DNA of 64,000 bases from DASSUC01 sp035650075 (GTDB taxonomy: Bacteria > Actinomycetota > Actinomycetes > Mycobacteriales > Micromonosporaceae). The translations under genes and the position numbers were made by a program. The notes under the pieces are model-generated. The model was not told the DNA's origin. It saw nothing but the letters and a program-made list of their open reading frames with translations, and did no database searches. Positions 27,153 through 36,363 of this stretch are shown in pieces (the stretch's first letter is position 1; each line of letters begins with the position of its first letter). The stretch is from positions 1 to 64,000 of the forward strand of contig DASRII010000168.1 in assembly GCA_035650075.1 (NCBI GenBank), read 5' to 3'.

Positions 27153-27959
27153 CTACTCGGACTCGGGATCCGCCACGGCCACCAGCGCCGGGCGCAACAG
27201 CCGGTCGCCCAGCAGGTAGCCGCGCCGCAGCACATCGATACACGTCGGTTCGCTGACCTCGGCCGAGGTCAGGTGGGCCACTGCCTCGTGCCGGGCTGGG
27301 TCGAACGGGTCACCCTTCTCCCCGAACGGCGTGAGGCCGTACTTCGACAGGGCTCCGGTCAGCTGCTCCGCCACCGAGGCGAACGGCCCGACCAGGTCAC
27401 CGTGGTCGCGGGCCCGGTCCAGGTCGTCCAGCACGGGCAGCAGGGACGCGAGTACCGAGCCAAGCGCCTGCTCCGCCACGACTCCGCGATCCCGGTCGAC
27501 GCGCTTGCGGTAGTTGGCGTACTCCGCACCGACCCGCTGCAGGTCCCGCGTGCGTTCCTCCAACTCCGCCCGCAGCGCCTCGAGCTCGGCGCCGAGAGGA
27601 TGCTTGTCCTCCGCCGGCTCTGCCTCGTCCTTCTCTGCCTCTGCCGTCGTCTCGACGACCTCGCCCTCGATGGGTTCGGCCTCGACCTCGGCGGTCGGCT
27701 TCTCCTCCGGCTTCGCCGCGGCATCGGCCGCTGGCTTCGCCGGCTTGTCCGCTTGCGGCGACGCCGGTTTGGCGGGCTTGGCCGGCGCCGGCTTGGTCGG
27801 AGCCGGCTTGGCCTGCTTCGTTGCGGGCGGGTCGGCCTTGCTGTCGGCCGCGGTGACCTTGCGTTTGTCCCGTACGACGATCCGGTCCTCGCCCGAGGAC
27901 GGGCGATCACCGGATGGCGGCCCGGTCGACGCCGGGCCACCGGCGCTGCGATCGGTCAC
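27153..27959 (-). CDS. grpE: Nucleotide exchange factor GrpE, 268 aa, with long Lys/Pro/Ala-rich N-terminus
   Basis: Releases ADP from DnaK. The conserved coiled coil and head are in the C-terminal ~150 residues (LRAELEERTRDLQRVGAEYANYRKRVDRD in part; LLPVLDDLDRA; DPFDPARHEAVAH). The first ~115 residues are low-complexity Lys/Pro/Ala (KQAKPAPTKPAPAKPAKPAS) then acidic, making it longer than usual GrpE (about 180-220). The ATG overlaps the dnaK stop by ATGA. Confidence 0.94.
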   Translation of the reverse strand: MTDRSAGGPASTGPPSGDRPSSGEDRIVVRDKRKVTAADSKADPPATKQAKPAPTKPAPAKPAKPASPQADKPAKPAADAAAKPEEKPTAEVEAEPIEGEVVETTAEAEKDEAEPAEDKHPLGAELEALRAELEERTRDLQRVGAEYANYRKRVDRDRGVVAEQALGSVLASLLPVLDDLDRARDHGDLVGPFASVAEQLTGALSKYGLTPFGEKGDPFDPARHEAVAHLTSAEVSEPTCIDVLRRGYLLGDRLLRPALVAVADPESE

Positions 27960-29818
27960 TTCTTGTCGTCCTCGTCCACGATCTCGGCATCCACCACGTC
28001 GTCCGGCCCGGCGCTCGGACCCCCCGCGGTCCCGGGACCGCCCGTGGCCCCGGCGCCCGGCCCGGCGGCGTCCGGACCCGGCTGCTGCGCGTAGAGCAGC
28101 GAACCGGCCTTCTGGGATACGGTGGCCAGCTTCTCGTGCGCTGACTTGATCTTCTCGATGTCGGTACCGCCGAGTGCGCTGCGCAGCTCACCCAGGGCCT
28201 CGTTCATCTCGTCCTTCGCGTCGGCGGGCAGCTTTTCGCCGCTCTCCGCGAGGAACTTCTCGGTCTGCCACTGCAGCTGCTCGGCGACGTTGCGCGCCTC
28301 GGCATCCTCGCGCCGCTTGCGGTCCTCGTCGGCGTGATCCTGCGCGTCGCGCATCATCCGCTCGATGTCGTCCTTCGGCAGCGCCGAACCGCCGGTGATC
28401 GTCATCGACTGGTTCTTGCCGGTGCCGAGGTCCTTGGCGTGCACGTTCACGATGCCGTTGGCGTCGATGTCGAACGTGACCTCGATCTGCGGTACGCCGC
28501 GCGGTGCCGGGGGCAGCCCGGTCAGCTCGAACGTGCCGAGCTTCTTGTTGTACGCCGCGATCTCCCGCTCGCCCTGGAACACCTGGATGAGCACGGACGG
28601 CTGGTTGTCGTCGGCGGTCGTGAAGATCTCCGAACGCTTGGTGGGGATCGTCGTGTTGCGCTCGATGAGCTTGGTGAAGATGCCGCCCTTGGTCTCGATG
28701 CCCAGCGACAGCGGGGTCACGTCGAGCAGCAGGACGTCCTTGACCTCACCCTTGAGCACACCGGCCTGCAGGGCCGCGCCGACGGCGACGACCTCGTCCG
28801 GATTGACGCCCTTGTTCGGCTCCTTGCCACCGGTGAGCTGCTTGACCATGTCCGACACGGCCGGCATCCGGGTCGAGCCGCCGACGAGCAGGACGTGGTC
28901 GACCTTGGAAACGCTGACGCCGGCGTCCTTGACCGCCTGCTCGAACGGGCCCTTGCAGCGGTCGAGCAGGTCCTGCGTCATCCGCTGGAACTCCGACCGG
29001 GACAGGCTCGTGTCCAGGTGCAGCGGGCCGGCCGGGCCGGCCGTGATGTACGGCAGGTTGATGCTGGTCGTGGTCGCCGCGGACAGCTCGATCTTGGCCT
29101 TCTCGGCCGCCTCCTTGAGCCGCTGCATCGCCATCTTGTCCTGCGACAGGTCGATGCCGTGCTGGCCCCGGAACGTCTTGACCAGGTGGTCGATGATCCG
29201 CTCGTCCCAGTCGTCGCCACCGAGGTGGTTGTCGCCGCTGGTGGCCTTGACCTCGATCACGCCCTCGCCGATCTCCAGCAGCGACACGTCGAACGTGCCA
29301 CCGCCGAGGTCGAACACCAGGACGGTCTGCTCCTTGGAGCCCTTGTCCAGGCCGTACGCGAGAGCCGCCGCGGTCGGCTCGTTGATGATCCGGAGCACGT
29401 TGAAGCCGGCGATCTCCCCGGCCTCCTTCGTGGCCTGCCGCTGCGCGTCGTTGAAGTACGCCGGAACGGTGACCACCGCGTCCGAGATCGACTCGCCGAG
29501 ATAGGACTCGGCGTCCCGCTTGAGCTTCTGCAGCACGCGGGCGGAGATCTCCTGCGGGGTGTACTTCTTACCGTCGATGTCGATCGACCAGTTGGTACCC
29601 ATTTCCCGCTTGACCGACCGGATCGTCCGGTCCGGGTTGGTCACCGCCTGGCGCTTGGCGACCTCTCCTACGAGGACCTCCCCGTTGCGCGCGAACGCGA
29701 CGATCGACGGGGTCGTACGCGAGCCCTCCGCGTTTGCGATGACTGTGGGCTCGCCACCCTCGAGGACGCTGACGACCGAGTTGGTCGTACCGAGGTCGAT
29801 GCCGACCGCACGTGCCAT
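27956..29818 (-). CDS. dnaK: Molecular chaperone DnaK (Hsp70), 620 aa
   Basis: Starts MARAVGIDLGTTNSVVSV, the actinobacterial DnaK N-terminus; GGAGG lies 9 bases before the ATG. The ATPase domain spans ~1-360 (phosphate motifs GIDLGTTNS, VFDLGGGTFDVS, LVGGSTRMP). The linker DVLLLDVTPLSLG leads to the substrate-binding domain, and a Gly/Pro/Ala-rich C-terminus ends DAEIVDEDDKK. First gene of dnaK-grpE-dnaJ-hspR. A HAIR site lies 30-50 bases upstream. Confidence 0.97.
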   Translation of the reverse strand: MARAVGIDLGTTNSVVSVLEGGEPTVIANAEGSRTTPSIVAFARNGEVLVGEVAKRQAVTNPDRTIRSVKREMGTNWSIDIDGKKYTPQEISARVLQKLKRDAESYLGESISDAVVTVPAYFNDAQRQATKEAGEIAGFNVLRIINEPTAAALAYGLDKGSKEQTVLVFDLGGGTFDVSLLEIGEGVIEVKATSGDNHLGGDDWDERIIDHLVKTFRGQHGIDLSQDKMAMQRLKEAAEKAKIELSAATTTSINLPYITAGPAGPLHLDTSLSRSEFQRMTQDLLDRCKGPFEQAVKDAGVSVSKVDHVLLVGGSTRMPAVSDMVKQLTGGKEPNKGVNPDEVVAVGAALQAGVLKGEVKDVLLLDVTPLSLGIETKGGIFTKLIERNTTIPTKRSEIFTTADDNQPSVLIQVFQGEREIAAYNKKLGTFELTGLPPAPRGVPQIEVTFDIDANGIVNVHAKDLGTGKNQSMTITGGSALPKDDIERMMRDAQDHADEDRKRREDAEARNVAEQLQWQTEKFLAESGEKLPADAKDEMNEALGELRSALGGTDIEKIKSAHEKLATVSQKAGSLLYAQQPGPDAAGPGAGATGGPGTAGGPSAGPDDVVDAEIVDEDDKK

Positions 29819-29847
29819 GTTCGTGTTCCTCCAGGTTCCGGGCACAA

Positions 29848-29868
29848 GTTGAGTGGAGCGGACTCAAT
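29848..29868. promoter_or_regulatory. HspR operator (HAIR) upstream of dnaK
   Basis: GTTGAGT-N7-ACTCAAT, 12 of 14 arm positions as in the CTTGAGT-N7-ACTCAAG consensus, 30 bases upstream of the dnaK ATG. It is placed to block the operon promoter. The pair of sites here and at clpB supports one HspR regulon within this window. The rest of the 143-base gap to the next gene holds only the two divergent promoters. Confidence 0.87.
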
Positions 29869-29961
29869 ACTGCCACGGGTCGCCAAGGGCGTCGAAACTA
29901 CCCCCGAGCTGACGCCCGGTCACAGTTGTTTGGTACGTATTGATCAGGCAGGCTTTAACCC

Positions 29962-31830
29962 GTGTCGACGCACGGTGATGCGGACGAACTCGGCCAGGCC
30001 CTGACCGCTCTTCGAGCGACGGTCGCCGAGATCTCGTACCCGCTCGCGCTCCCGTCCGCGGCCGGCGCACGCTTGGCCGCCAGTGGCCTGGTCGCCCAGC
30101 TCGACGACTACCTGCTGCCCCGGCTGACGAGGCTGGACGCGCCGCTGCTGGCGGTGGTCGGCGGGTCCACCGGCGCCGGCAAGTCGACCTTGGTAAACAG
30201 CCTGGTCAGCGCCCCGGTGAGCGCGGCCGGCGTGCTCCGGCCGACCACCCGGGCTCCGGTACTGGTCTGCCACCCCGCCGACCAGCCCTGGTTCAGCCGG
30301 CCGAACCTGCTGCCCGGCTTGGCCCGGACCACGGGGCGTGCGACAGCTCCCCAGACCCTCCAGATCGTCTCGGCGCCGGCCCTCCTGCCCGGACTCGCCC
30401 TGCTCGACGCCCCGGACATCGACTCGGTCGTGGACGCCAACCGGGCACTCGCGACACAACTGCTCGCCGCGGCCGATCTCTGGCTGTTCGTGACGACCGC
30501 CTCGCGGTACGCGGACGCCGTACCGTGGAGCGCCCTCGGCACCGCACTCGAACGCGGGACAGTGGTCGCGCTGGTGCTGGACCGCGTACCGCCGGAGGGT
30601 GCCGACGAGATCACCGAGCACTTCACGCAGATGCTCGCCGGCCATGGGTTCGGCGGGGCGATGCTGTTCGTGATCCCCGAGATAACGGTCGACGGCCAGG
30701 GACTCCTGCCCGAGCGGGCGACCCAGCCACTGCGCGACTGGCTCACCGGGCTCGCCCGGGACGCCGCCGCACGCGCCGCGGTGGTCCGGCAGACGGTGGC
30801 CGGTGCGGTCGCGGCCAGCGGGCCGCTCGTCGAGGGGCTGGCCGCCGCGGCCGACGACCAGGTCGCCGCCGGTGCGGTTCTGGACGATCGGGTACGCGCG
30901 GCGTACCGCAACGCACTGACCACTGTGGAGCATGGGGTACGCGACGGCGCACTGCTGCGCGGCGAGGTGCTCGCCCGCTGGCAGGAGTTCGTCGGTACCG
31001 GCGAGCTGCTCTCCGCCCTGCAGGCCCGGGTCGGCCGGCTGCGCGACCGGGTCGCGGCGGCGGTGACCGGCCGTCCGGCGCCCGGCAAGGAGTTGGCGAA
31101 CGCGCTGGAGTCCAGCCTCGTCACGCTGGTCCGGGGTGCCGCGGCGGACGCGGCCGAGCAGGCGTACGTCGGCTGGCTCGCCCACCCGGCCGGCGAGGAG
31201 CTGCTCGCCGAGGCTCGCGCCGAACGCCTGCGTACCGGCCGGCACCTCGCGGCCGGCGCGCAGCCCACGGATCTCAGCCGCGTCTCGACCGACCTGGACG
31301 AGCGAAGCGAACGCCTCGTCCGGGACTGGCAGCGGGGTGTCCTGGACCTCGTCCGCACCGAGGCGGCCGGCAGGCGCACCACGGCCCGGGTGGCGGCGTA
31401 CGCCGTCAACGCCACCGGCGTTCTCGTGATGATCAGCGTGTTCGCCGCCACCGCGTTCATCCCGACCGGGGCCGAGATCGCGGTCGGCGCCGGTACGACG
31501 GTCGCCGCGCAGAAGGTGCTGGAGGCGGTCTTCGGGGACCAGGCCATCCGGGACCTCGCCGAGCGCGCCCGCACGGACCTGCTGGACCGGGTACGGGAAC
31601 TGCTCGACGCCGAAGCCGACCGGTACCTCGACCGCCTCGCCGACATCGGGCTGACCGACGAGCCCGCCGAGCGGCTTCGGGTGCTCAACGCGGCGGTCCA
31701 GCAGGCGGCCACCAAGGCCGACCTCGTCCCGGCGGTGGAGCCAGAGCCGGAGCCGGAGCCGGAGTCCGGGTCGAAGCCAGAGCCGGAGCCTGGGAAAGGC
31801 AACAAGAACCGGAAAGCGGCCGCGGCGTGA
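29962..31830 (+). CDS. Membrane-associated dynamin-like GTPase, first of a tandem pair, 622 aa
   Basis: P-loop GTPase: Walker A GGSTGAGKST near residues 67-76, switch/G3 DAPDID near 152-157, and a weak G4 (LVLDRV). A long helical region follows, then a hydrophobic hairpin (about 470-510; VLVMISVFAATAFIPTGAEIAVGAG, in part) that would dip into the membrane. The tail is a Glu/Pro repeat (EPEPEPEPESG) ending KGNKNRKAAAA. GTG start. The layout suits bacterial dynamin-like or YfjP-type GTPases. It overlaps the second GTPase by GTGA, implying equal production and perhaps a heteromeric machine. Confidence 0.83.
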   Translation: MSTHGDADELGQALTALRATVAEISYPLALPSAAGARLAASGLVAQLDDYLLPRLTRLDAPLLAVVGGSTGAGKSTLVNSLVSAPVSAAGVLRPTTRAPVLVCHPADQPWFSRPNLLPGLARTTGRATAPQTLQIVSAPALLPGLALLDAPDIDSVVDANRALATQLLAAADLWLFVTTASRYADAVPWSALGTALERGTVVALVLDRVPPEGADEITEHFTQMLAGHGFGGAMLFVIPEITVDGQGLLPERATQPLRDWLTGLARDAAARAAVVRQTVAGAVAASGPLVEGLAAAADDQVAAGAVLDDRVRAAYRNALTTVEHGVRDGALLRGEVLARWQEFVGTGELLSALQARVGRLRDRVAAAVTGRPAPGKELANALESSLVTLVRGAAADAAEQAYVGWLAHPAGEELLAEARAERLRTGRHLAAGAQPTDLSRVSTDLDERSERLVRDWQRGVLDLVRTEAAGRRTTARVAAYAVNATGVLVMISVFAATAFIPTGAEIAVGAGTTVAAQKVLEAVFGDQAIRDLAERARTDLLDRVRELLDAEADRYLDRLADIGLTDEPAERLRVLNAAVQQAATKADLVPAVEPEPEPEPESGSKPEPEPGKGNKNRKAAAA

Positions 31831-33464
31831 CATCGGTAGTGGACCGCCGAGTCGACGCCGACGCGCTCATCCGTCGGGTCGACGGACTCCAGCGCTTCCT
31901 GCGGTCGGCGGACGGGTACCTGCCCGAGGAACGCCTGGCCGGTGCCCGTACCGTCGTCGAACGCGCCTCGCAGCGGCTGTCGCTGTCCCGCCACCACACC
32001 GTGGTCGCCCTGGCCGGGGCAACGGGTAGCGGCAAGTCGAGTCTGTTCAACGCGCTCGCCCGGATGGAGCTATCGCCGGTAGGGCACCGGCGGCCGACCA
32101 CGGGCGTCACGTACTCGTGCGTCTGGGGTCCGACCGGCTCGGCCGGCGGTCTGCTCGACTGGCTCGGGGTACTGCCCCGGCACCGGTTCGACCGGGAGAG
32201 CGCGCTCGACGCCGACGACGAGGCTCGGCTGCGCGGGCTGGTCCTGCTCGACCTGCCGGACTTCGACTCGGTAGAGGTCACCCACCGGGCCGAGGTGGAC
32301 CGGCTGCTCGCGTTGGTGGACCTCGTCGTCTGGGTGCTGGACCCGCAGAAGTACGCCGACAAGCTCGTCCACGAGAGCTACCTGCGCCAGTTCCACCGGC
32401 ACAAGGACGTGACCGTGGTCGCGCTCAATCACGCCGACCGGCTCAGTACCGTCGACTCCCAGCGGTGCCTCGACGATCTGCGCAAGCTGCTCGACACCGA
32501 TGGTCTGGGCGGCGTACCGGCCTTGGTGACGTCGGCGTACGCCGCACCGGGTTGGATGGAGCTGCGCAAGGTGCTGGAGGGCGTCGTCGCCAGCAAGGCG
32601 GCCGCTCTGCAGCGGCTCAGCGGCGATGTCGACCGGGTCGTCGAAGAGCTGACCGATGTGACCGGCCCGGCGGTGTCCCGGCAGCACGCCGTCGACCGGG
32701 CGAGCGCCGACACGCTCGTCGAGGCGCTGACGCACGCCGCTGGCGTGCCGGCGGTGGCCGAGGCGACCGAACGGGCGTACCGGCACCGGGCCGGCGTCAA
32801 CATGGGTTGGCCGTTGCTGCGTTCGCTGCGCCGGCTGCGGCCGGATCCGCTGCGCCGGCTGCACCTACCCGAGAAGACCGAAGGCCCGGTACCGGCCACG
32901 TCCCTGCCGGCGCCTACGGCCGCCCAGCGCGCATCGGTCGGGCTCGCGGTCCGCACGCTCGCCGACAACGTCGGAGCGGGTCTGCCCGTACCGTGGCAGA
33001 ACGCGATGGTGACGGCGGCCCGGTCGCGGCTGAACGACCTGCCCGACGCGCTCGATCGCGCGGTGGCAACCACCGACCTGGGCCTGAAGCGGACGCCGTG
33101 GTGGTGGCGGGTGTTCGCGGGCGCGCAGTGGCTGGCCACCGTCGCCGTGACGTTCGGGCTGTGCTGGCTCCTCGTCGGGTACGCCGCTCGCATCATCGGC
33201 CTGCCGGCGATCGAGTACCCGCGGCTGGGCGTGGCACCGCTGCCGACCGTTCTACTGGTCGGGGGCCTGCTGGCCGGGGCGCTGCTCGCCGGGCTGGCCG
33301 GCCCGATCGCCGCCGCGGCGGCCCGCCGGGCCCGCGCCCGCGCGGAGACCCGGCTACGGACCGGGGTGGCCGAGGTCGCCGAGGAGTACGTCGTGCTGCC
33401 GGTCGGCGCAGTCGTCGAGGGGTACCGCGAGGCGCGAGCGGCTATTGGCGAGGCGCGACGTTGA
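31827..33464 (+). CDS. Membrane-associated GTPase (YfjP/Era-like), second of a tandem pair, 545 aa
   Basis: Walker A GATGSGKSS near residues 66-74, G3 DLPDFDSVE near 146-154, and G4 NHAD near 202. Two transmembrane helices in the C-terminal third (about 440-462, GAQWLATVAVTFGLCWLLVG; about 482-506, VLLVGGLLAGALLAGLAGPI) are followed by an Arg/Ala-rich helical tail. The GTG start lies inside the GTGA overlap with the first GTPase. A comparable pair, IniA/IniC, acts at the mycobacterial membrane; equivalence is only inferred. The 3' end overlaps a membrane-protein gene by TTGA. Confidence 0.83.
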   Translation: MTSVVDRRVDADALIRRVDGLQRFLRSADGYLPEERLAGARTVVERASQRLSLSRHHTVVALAGATGSGKSSLFNALARMELSPVGHRRPTTGVTYSCVWGPTGSAGGLLDWLGVLPRHRFDRESALDADDEARLRGLVLLDLPDFDSVEVTHRAEVDRLLALVDLVVWVLDPQKYADKLVHESYLRQFHRHKDVTVVALNHADRLSTVDSQRCLDDLRKLLDTDGLGGVPALVTSAYAAPGWMELRKVLEGVVASKAAALQRLSGDVDRVVEELTDVTGPAVSRQHAVDRASADTLVEALTHAAGVPAVAEATERAYRHRAGVNMGWPLLRSLRRLRPDPLRRLHLPEKTEGPVPATSLPAPTAAQRASVGLAVRTLADNVGAGLPVPWQNAMVTAARSRLNDLPDALDRAVATTDLGLKRTPWWWRVFAGAQWLATVAVTFGLCWLLVGYAARIIGLPAIEYPRLGVAPLPTVLLVGGLLAGALLAGLAGPIAAAAARRARARAETRLRTGVAEVAEEYVVLPVGAVVEGYREARAAIGEARR

Positions 33465-33868
33465 CTCGTCGGCGCGTGCTGGTCGCCGGTCTGATCCTGC
33501 TGGGAGCGCTGCATCTGTGGTGGGGACTGTGGGCGGCGGTGGCCCCGCGGCACTTCTTCGACACGTTCCCCGGCTTCGGCCACCATTGGACGGCCGCGTA
33601 TCCGCCGTACAACGCCCATCTGGTCAGCGACCTGGCCGCGACGTTCACGACTCTCGGCGTACTGCTGCTGATCGCCGCCTGGTTGCGGGACCGACGCGTG
33701 ACGGCCGTCGTACTCGTCGGCGTGTTGCTCTTCTCCACGCTGCACCTGGTCTATCACCTGGGGCACCCCGGTGGCCTGCGCGGCGCGGACCTGGCGGCCA
33801 GTTTGATCTCGCTCGCGATCGGCGTGTTGGGGTCAGCCGCACTGTTGGTCGTAGCCCGCCGGGCATAG
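33461..33868 (+). CDS. Small four-helix membrane protein (DoxX-like size), 135 aa
   Basis: TTG start overlapping the GTPase stop (TTGA), with GAGG 7 bases upstream; a GTG 15 bases further on is an alternative. Helices at about 8-26, 48-70, 78-97 and 110-131. Conserved-looking polar residues sit between helices 1 and 2 (AVAPRHFFDTFPGFGHHWTAAYPPYN, in part), and a His/Tyr-rich helix 3 (LHLVYHLGHPGG). Unknown function; tight coupling places it with the twin GTPases, possibly as their membrane partner. Confidence 0.72.
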   Translation: MTRRRVLVAGLILLGALHLWWGLWAAVAPRHFFDTFPGFGHHWTAAYPPYNAHLVSDLAATFTTLGVLLLIAAWLRDRRVTAVVLVGVLLFSTLHLVYHLGHPGGLRGADLAASLISLAIGVLGSAALLVVARRA

Positions 33869-33885
33869 CCGGCTAAGCTCGGCGA

Positions 33886-34905
33886 ATGCCTCAGGCGCCC
33901 GCACTGCTGCGCAACCTGGCCGCCGATGTCGCCGACGTGGACTCAGCCCTCGCCGCCGAGATGCTGCTCTCCACGATGCTCGGCGTGGTCTACGGCATGG
34001 TCGACACCGACCGCGCGGAGGCGGTGGCCGAGTTCGCCGACGGCTTGACGCAGTTCGCCGCCGCCGAAGGAGCGACACCGCTGCTCGCCACGCTCGGCGC
34101 ACTCGTTCCCGGTTCACCCCCGATCGACGCGGACGGGCCGCCGTGGGTCGCCTCCCTGGGCAAGGTGCGGTGCACCGGCGCGTACGCCTACGGCGACATC
34201 TACGGCGACCAGGTGTCCTACCTGGCCATGTTCCGCTACGACGACGAAGAGCTGGGCGGGCCGGAGCACGCCGTCGTGACGCTGGTCGACCACAACCTCG
34301 GCTTCGTGAAGGACATCTTCGTGGGCGTACCGGCCGAGAAGGTGCTGACCTCCGTCCGCGACATCTCGGCGACCGACCCGGAGATCTGGTTCGACACCAT
34401 CGAACCGGCCGCGTTGCGCGAAGCCGTGACGTCACAACTGAGGCACACCGACGAGCTGACCGACCTGCCGGAGAGCGAGTCACTCGGGGCGGACCGGGCG
34501 TTCGCGCTCGCCCGGCTGGCGACGCTGTCGGTGCCGGCCGGCGACGCGGTGACCGAGCCGCCGTCGCTGTCGGCCAAGGAGCGCAGCGCCCTGCTGAAAG
34601 CGTTCCGGGCCACGGCACCCGCCAAGGCGCTGCCCCTGGATCGTGCGGTCGTGACCTCCTGCCTCGACCTGATCGTCGACTGGGCGGGCAACCACCGCGA
34701 CGGTGAGCCGCTGCGGTGGAGTCCGATCGCGGTCGAGCTGTTCCTGGGCGACTGGGTGCCGCGCCAGACATCGCTCGACGCGGAGACCGTGGCAGCGCTG
34801 CCAGCGGTCCTCGACGCCTGGGTCCGGTGGGCGGGCCGGCGTCGCAAGCTTCCGGCCGCCGCGGTCGCCGCCACGTGTGCCGCTATCGCCGACGCGGCTG
34901 GTTGA
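33886..34905 (+). CDS. Conserved-looking cytoplasmic protein, 339 aa, unknown function
   Basis: Soluble, no signal or membrane helix. The central part (about 95-155) has SYLAMFRYDDEELGGPEHAV and DHNLGFVKDIFVG; the C-terminal part is helical with LDLIVDWAGNHRDGEP and WSPIAVELFLGDWVP. Such proteins are frequent in actinomycetes without a named domain. Leaderless start likely: TAAGCT (33874-33879) ends 6 bases before the ATG. It is followed by corA after 5 bases and probably co-transcribed. Confidence 0.7.
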   Translation: MPQAPALLRNLAADVADVDSALAAEMLLSTMLGVVYGMVDTDRAEAVAEFADGLTQFAAAEGATPLLATLGALVPGSPPIDADGPPWVASLGKVRCTGAYAYGDIYGDQVSYLAMFRYDDEELGGPEHAVVTLVDHNLGFVKDIFVGVPAEKVLTSVRDISATDPEIWFDTIEPAALREAVTSQLRHTDELTDLPESESLGADRAFALARLATLSVPAGDAVTEPPSLSAKERSALLKAFRATAPAKALPLDRAVVTSCLDLIVDWAGNHRDGEPLRWSPIAVELFLGDWVPRQTSLDAETVAALPAVLDAWVRWAGRRRKLPAAAVAATCAAIADAAG

Positions 34906-34910
34906 TCCGT

Positions 34911-35882
34911 ATGGCCCGTACCCGGCTGTACCGCGACGGCGTCCTGGAGGCGGAGGGCTTCCCGATCGCGGAGGTGTCGGACCGCATCACGGATCCCGCC
35001 GCTACCGTCTGGTTCGACCTGTGTGCACCGGACGCCGACGACCTGGCCACGCTCGGCGAGGAGCTGGGTCTGCATTCGCTCGCGGTCGAAGACGTGCTGC
35101 AGGGGCCGCAGCGCCCGAAGCTCGACCGGTACCCCTCGCACATGTTCGTCACGTGCTACGCGGTGCGGCTCGACACCGACCGCGGCACGTTGGACATGAG
35201 CGAGGTCAACGCGTTCGTGACCGCCAACGCGTTCGTCACGGTACGCCGGACCGACCGCTTCGACATCGACGAGGTCGTCGCGCGGTGGGACGCCAACCCG
35301 GAGCTGGCCCGGCACGGCGTCGCGTTCCTGCTGTACGGGCTGCTCGACTACGCCGTCGACACGCAGTTCGATGCGGTCGAGTCGCTCGACGAACAGATAG
35401 AGAACCTGGAGGACCAGCTGTTCTCCGATCGGCCTACCGCCGAGGACATGCAACGGCGCAGCTTCGAACTGCGCAAGAGCCTCGTGACGCTGCGCCGGAT
35501 CGTGTTACCGACCCGCGAGCTGGTGGACTCGGTACGGCGGCGGGAACTGCACGGGTACGACGAGGCGATGCTCCCCTACTTCGAGGACGTGTACGACCAC
35601 GCGTTGCGCGCCGGCGAGTGGACCGAGTCGTTGCGGGATCTGGTGACGACGATCCTGGATACGCACCTCACGCTTCGGAGCAACCGGCTGAACGTCGTCA
35701 TGAAGCAGGTGACGAGCTGGGCGGCCATCATCGCGGTACCGACCGCGGTGACCGGCTTCTACGGCCAGAACTTGCCGTATCCCGGGTACGGGCGGGCGGC
35801 CGGATTCGCTACGTCCACTGTGGTCATTCTCGCGATGTCGATCGGCCTGTACGTCGTCTTCCGCCGGAAGGGCTGGCTCTGA
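34911..35882 (+). CDS. corA: CorA-family divalent cation transporter, 323 aa
   Basis: Mg/Co channel family. A long cytoplasmic alpha/beta domain (VWFDLCAPDADDLATLGEELGLH, in part) with stalk helices (LRSNRLNVVMKQVTSW), and two C-terminal helices (about 265-283 and 298-318). The signature loop is YGQN (FYGQNLPYPG) where the classical family has GMN, so selectivity may differ; GQN-type variants exist among actinobacterial CorA proteins. Length normal. Five bases after the preceding gene. Confidence 0.9.
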   Translation: MARTRLYRDGVLEAEGFPIAEVSDRITDPAATVWFDLCAPDADDLATLGEELGLHSLAVEDVLQGPQRPKLDRYPSHMFVTCYAVRLDTDRGTLDMSEVNAFVTANAFVTVRRTDRFDIDEVVARWDANPELARHGVAFLLYGLLDYAVDTQFDAVESLDEQIENLEDQLFSDRPTAEDMQRRSFELRKSLVTLRRIVLPTRELVDSVRRRELHGYDEAMLPYFEDVYDHALRAGEWTESLRDLVTTILDTHLTLRSNRLNVVMKQVTSWAAIIAVPTAVTGFYGQNLPYPGYGRAAGFATSTVVILAMSIGLYVVFRRKGWL

Positions 35883-35933
35883 GCGTCCGATTGCCGACTT
35901 CTCTGGCGGGACGGAAAACGGCAGGATCGACGT

Positions 35934-36353
35934 ATGCCGGAGTCCGACTACGCGACGAGCATTGCTGACCGGTCCTACGAGTGGTACAAGAGGGCGGCAA
36001 TACGCTCCCGGCGCTCGTACAAGCTATCGGAGACGGCCGTTCTGCTCGTCGCCGCGTCCATTCCCGCCTCGGTCGCGATCTATCGCGAAAACACGCTAGT
36101 TCCCGCCGTTCTGGGTGCCGCGGTGGTGGTTCTCACCGGACTGCGCTCGGTCTTCCACTGGCAGGAGAACTACCTCCGGTTCAGCGGAGCGCGGGAGGCG
36201 GTCGAGTCCCAGCGGCGGTTGTACCTCACCGGTGCCGAGCCGTACGCCGACCCGGCCACCCGAGACCAGGTACTCGTGGCGGAGATATCGCGGATCGAGC
36301 GGGACGAGATGAGTGGCTGGATAAAGACGGCCGCCGAGCGACCCCGACCCTGA
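35934..36353 (+). CDS. DUF4231 / SLATT-like two-helix membrane protein, 139 aa
   Basis: Short cytoplasmic N-terminus with RSYEWYKRAAIRSRRSYKLSE, two adjacent helices (about 32-51 and 55-72; TAVLLVAASIPASVAI, LVPAVLGAAVVVLTGL), then a cytoplasmic helix with FHWQENYLRFSGAREAVESQ and RRLYLTG. This is the layout of DUF4231, related to SLATT domains, which occur as pore-like effectors in nucleotide-activated defence systems. It ends 10 bases before the TIR gene and reads with it. Together they look like a two-gene effector unit; the function is inferred. Confidence 0.78.
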   Translation: MPESDYATSIADRSYEWYKRAAIRSRRSYKLSETAVLLVAASIPASVAIYRENTLVPAVLGAAVVVLTGLRSVFHWQENYLRFSGAREAVESQRRLYLTGAEPYADPATRDQVLVAEISRIERDEMSGWIKTAAERPRP

Positions 36354-36363
36354 AGGAGATGTC

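Noticed and set aside
30525..31826. Arg/Gly-rich open frame joined upstream of the second GTPase
   Set aside because: It is the shifted frame of the first GTPase; the second GTPase starts at GTG 31827 within the GTGA overlap.
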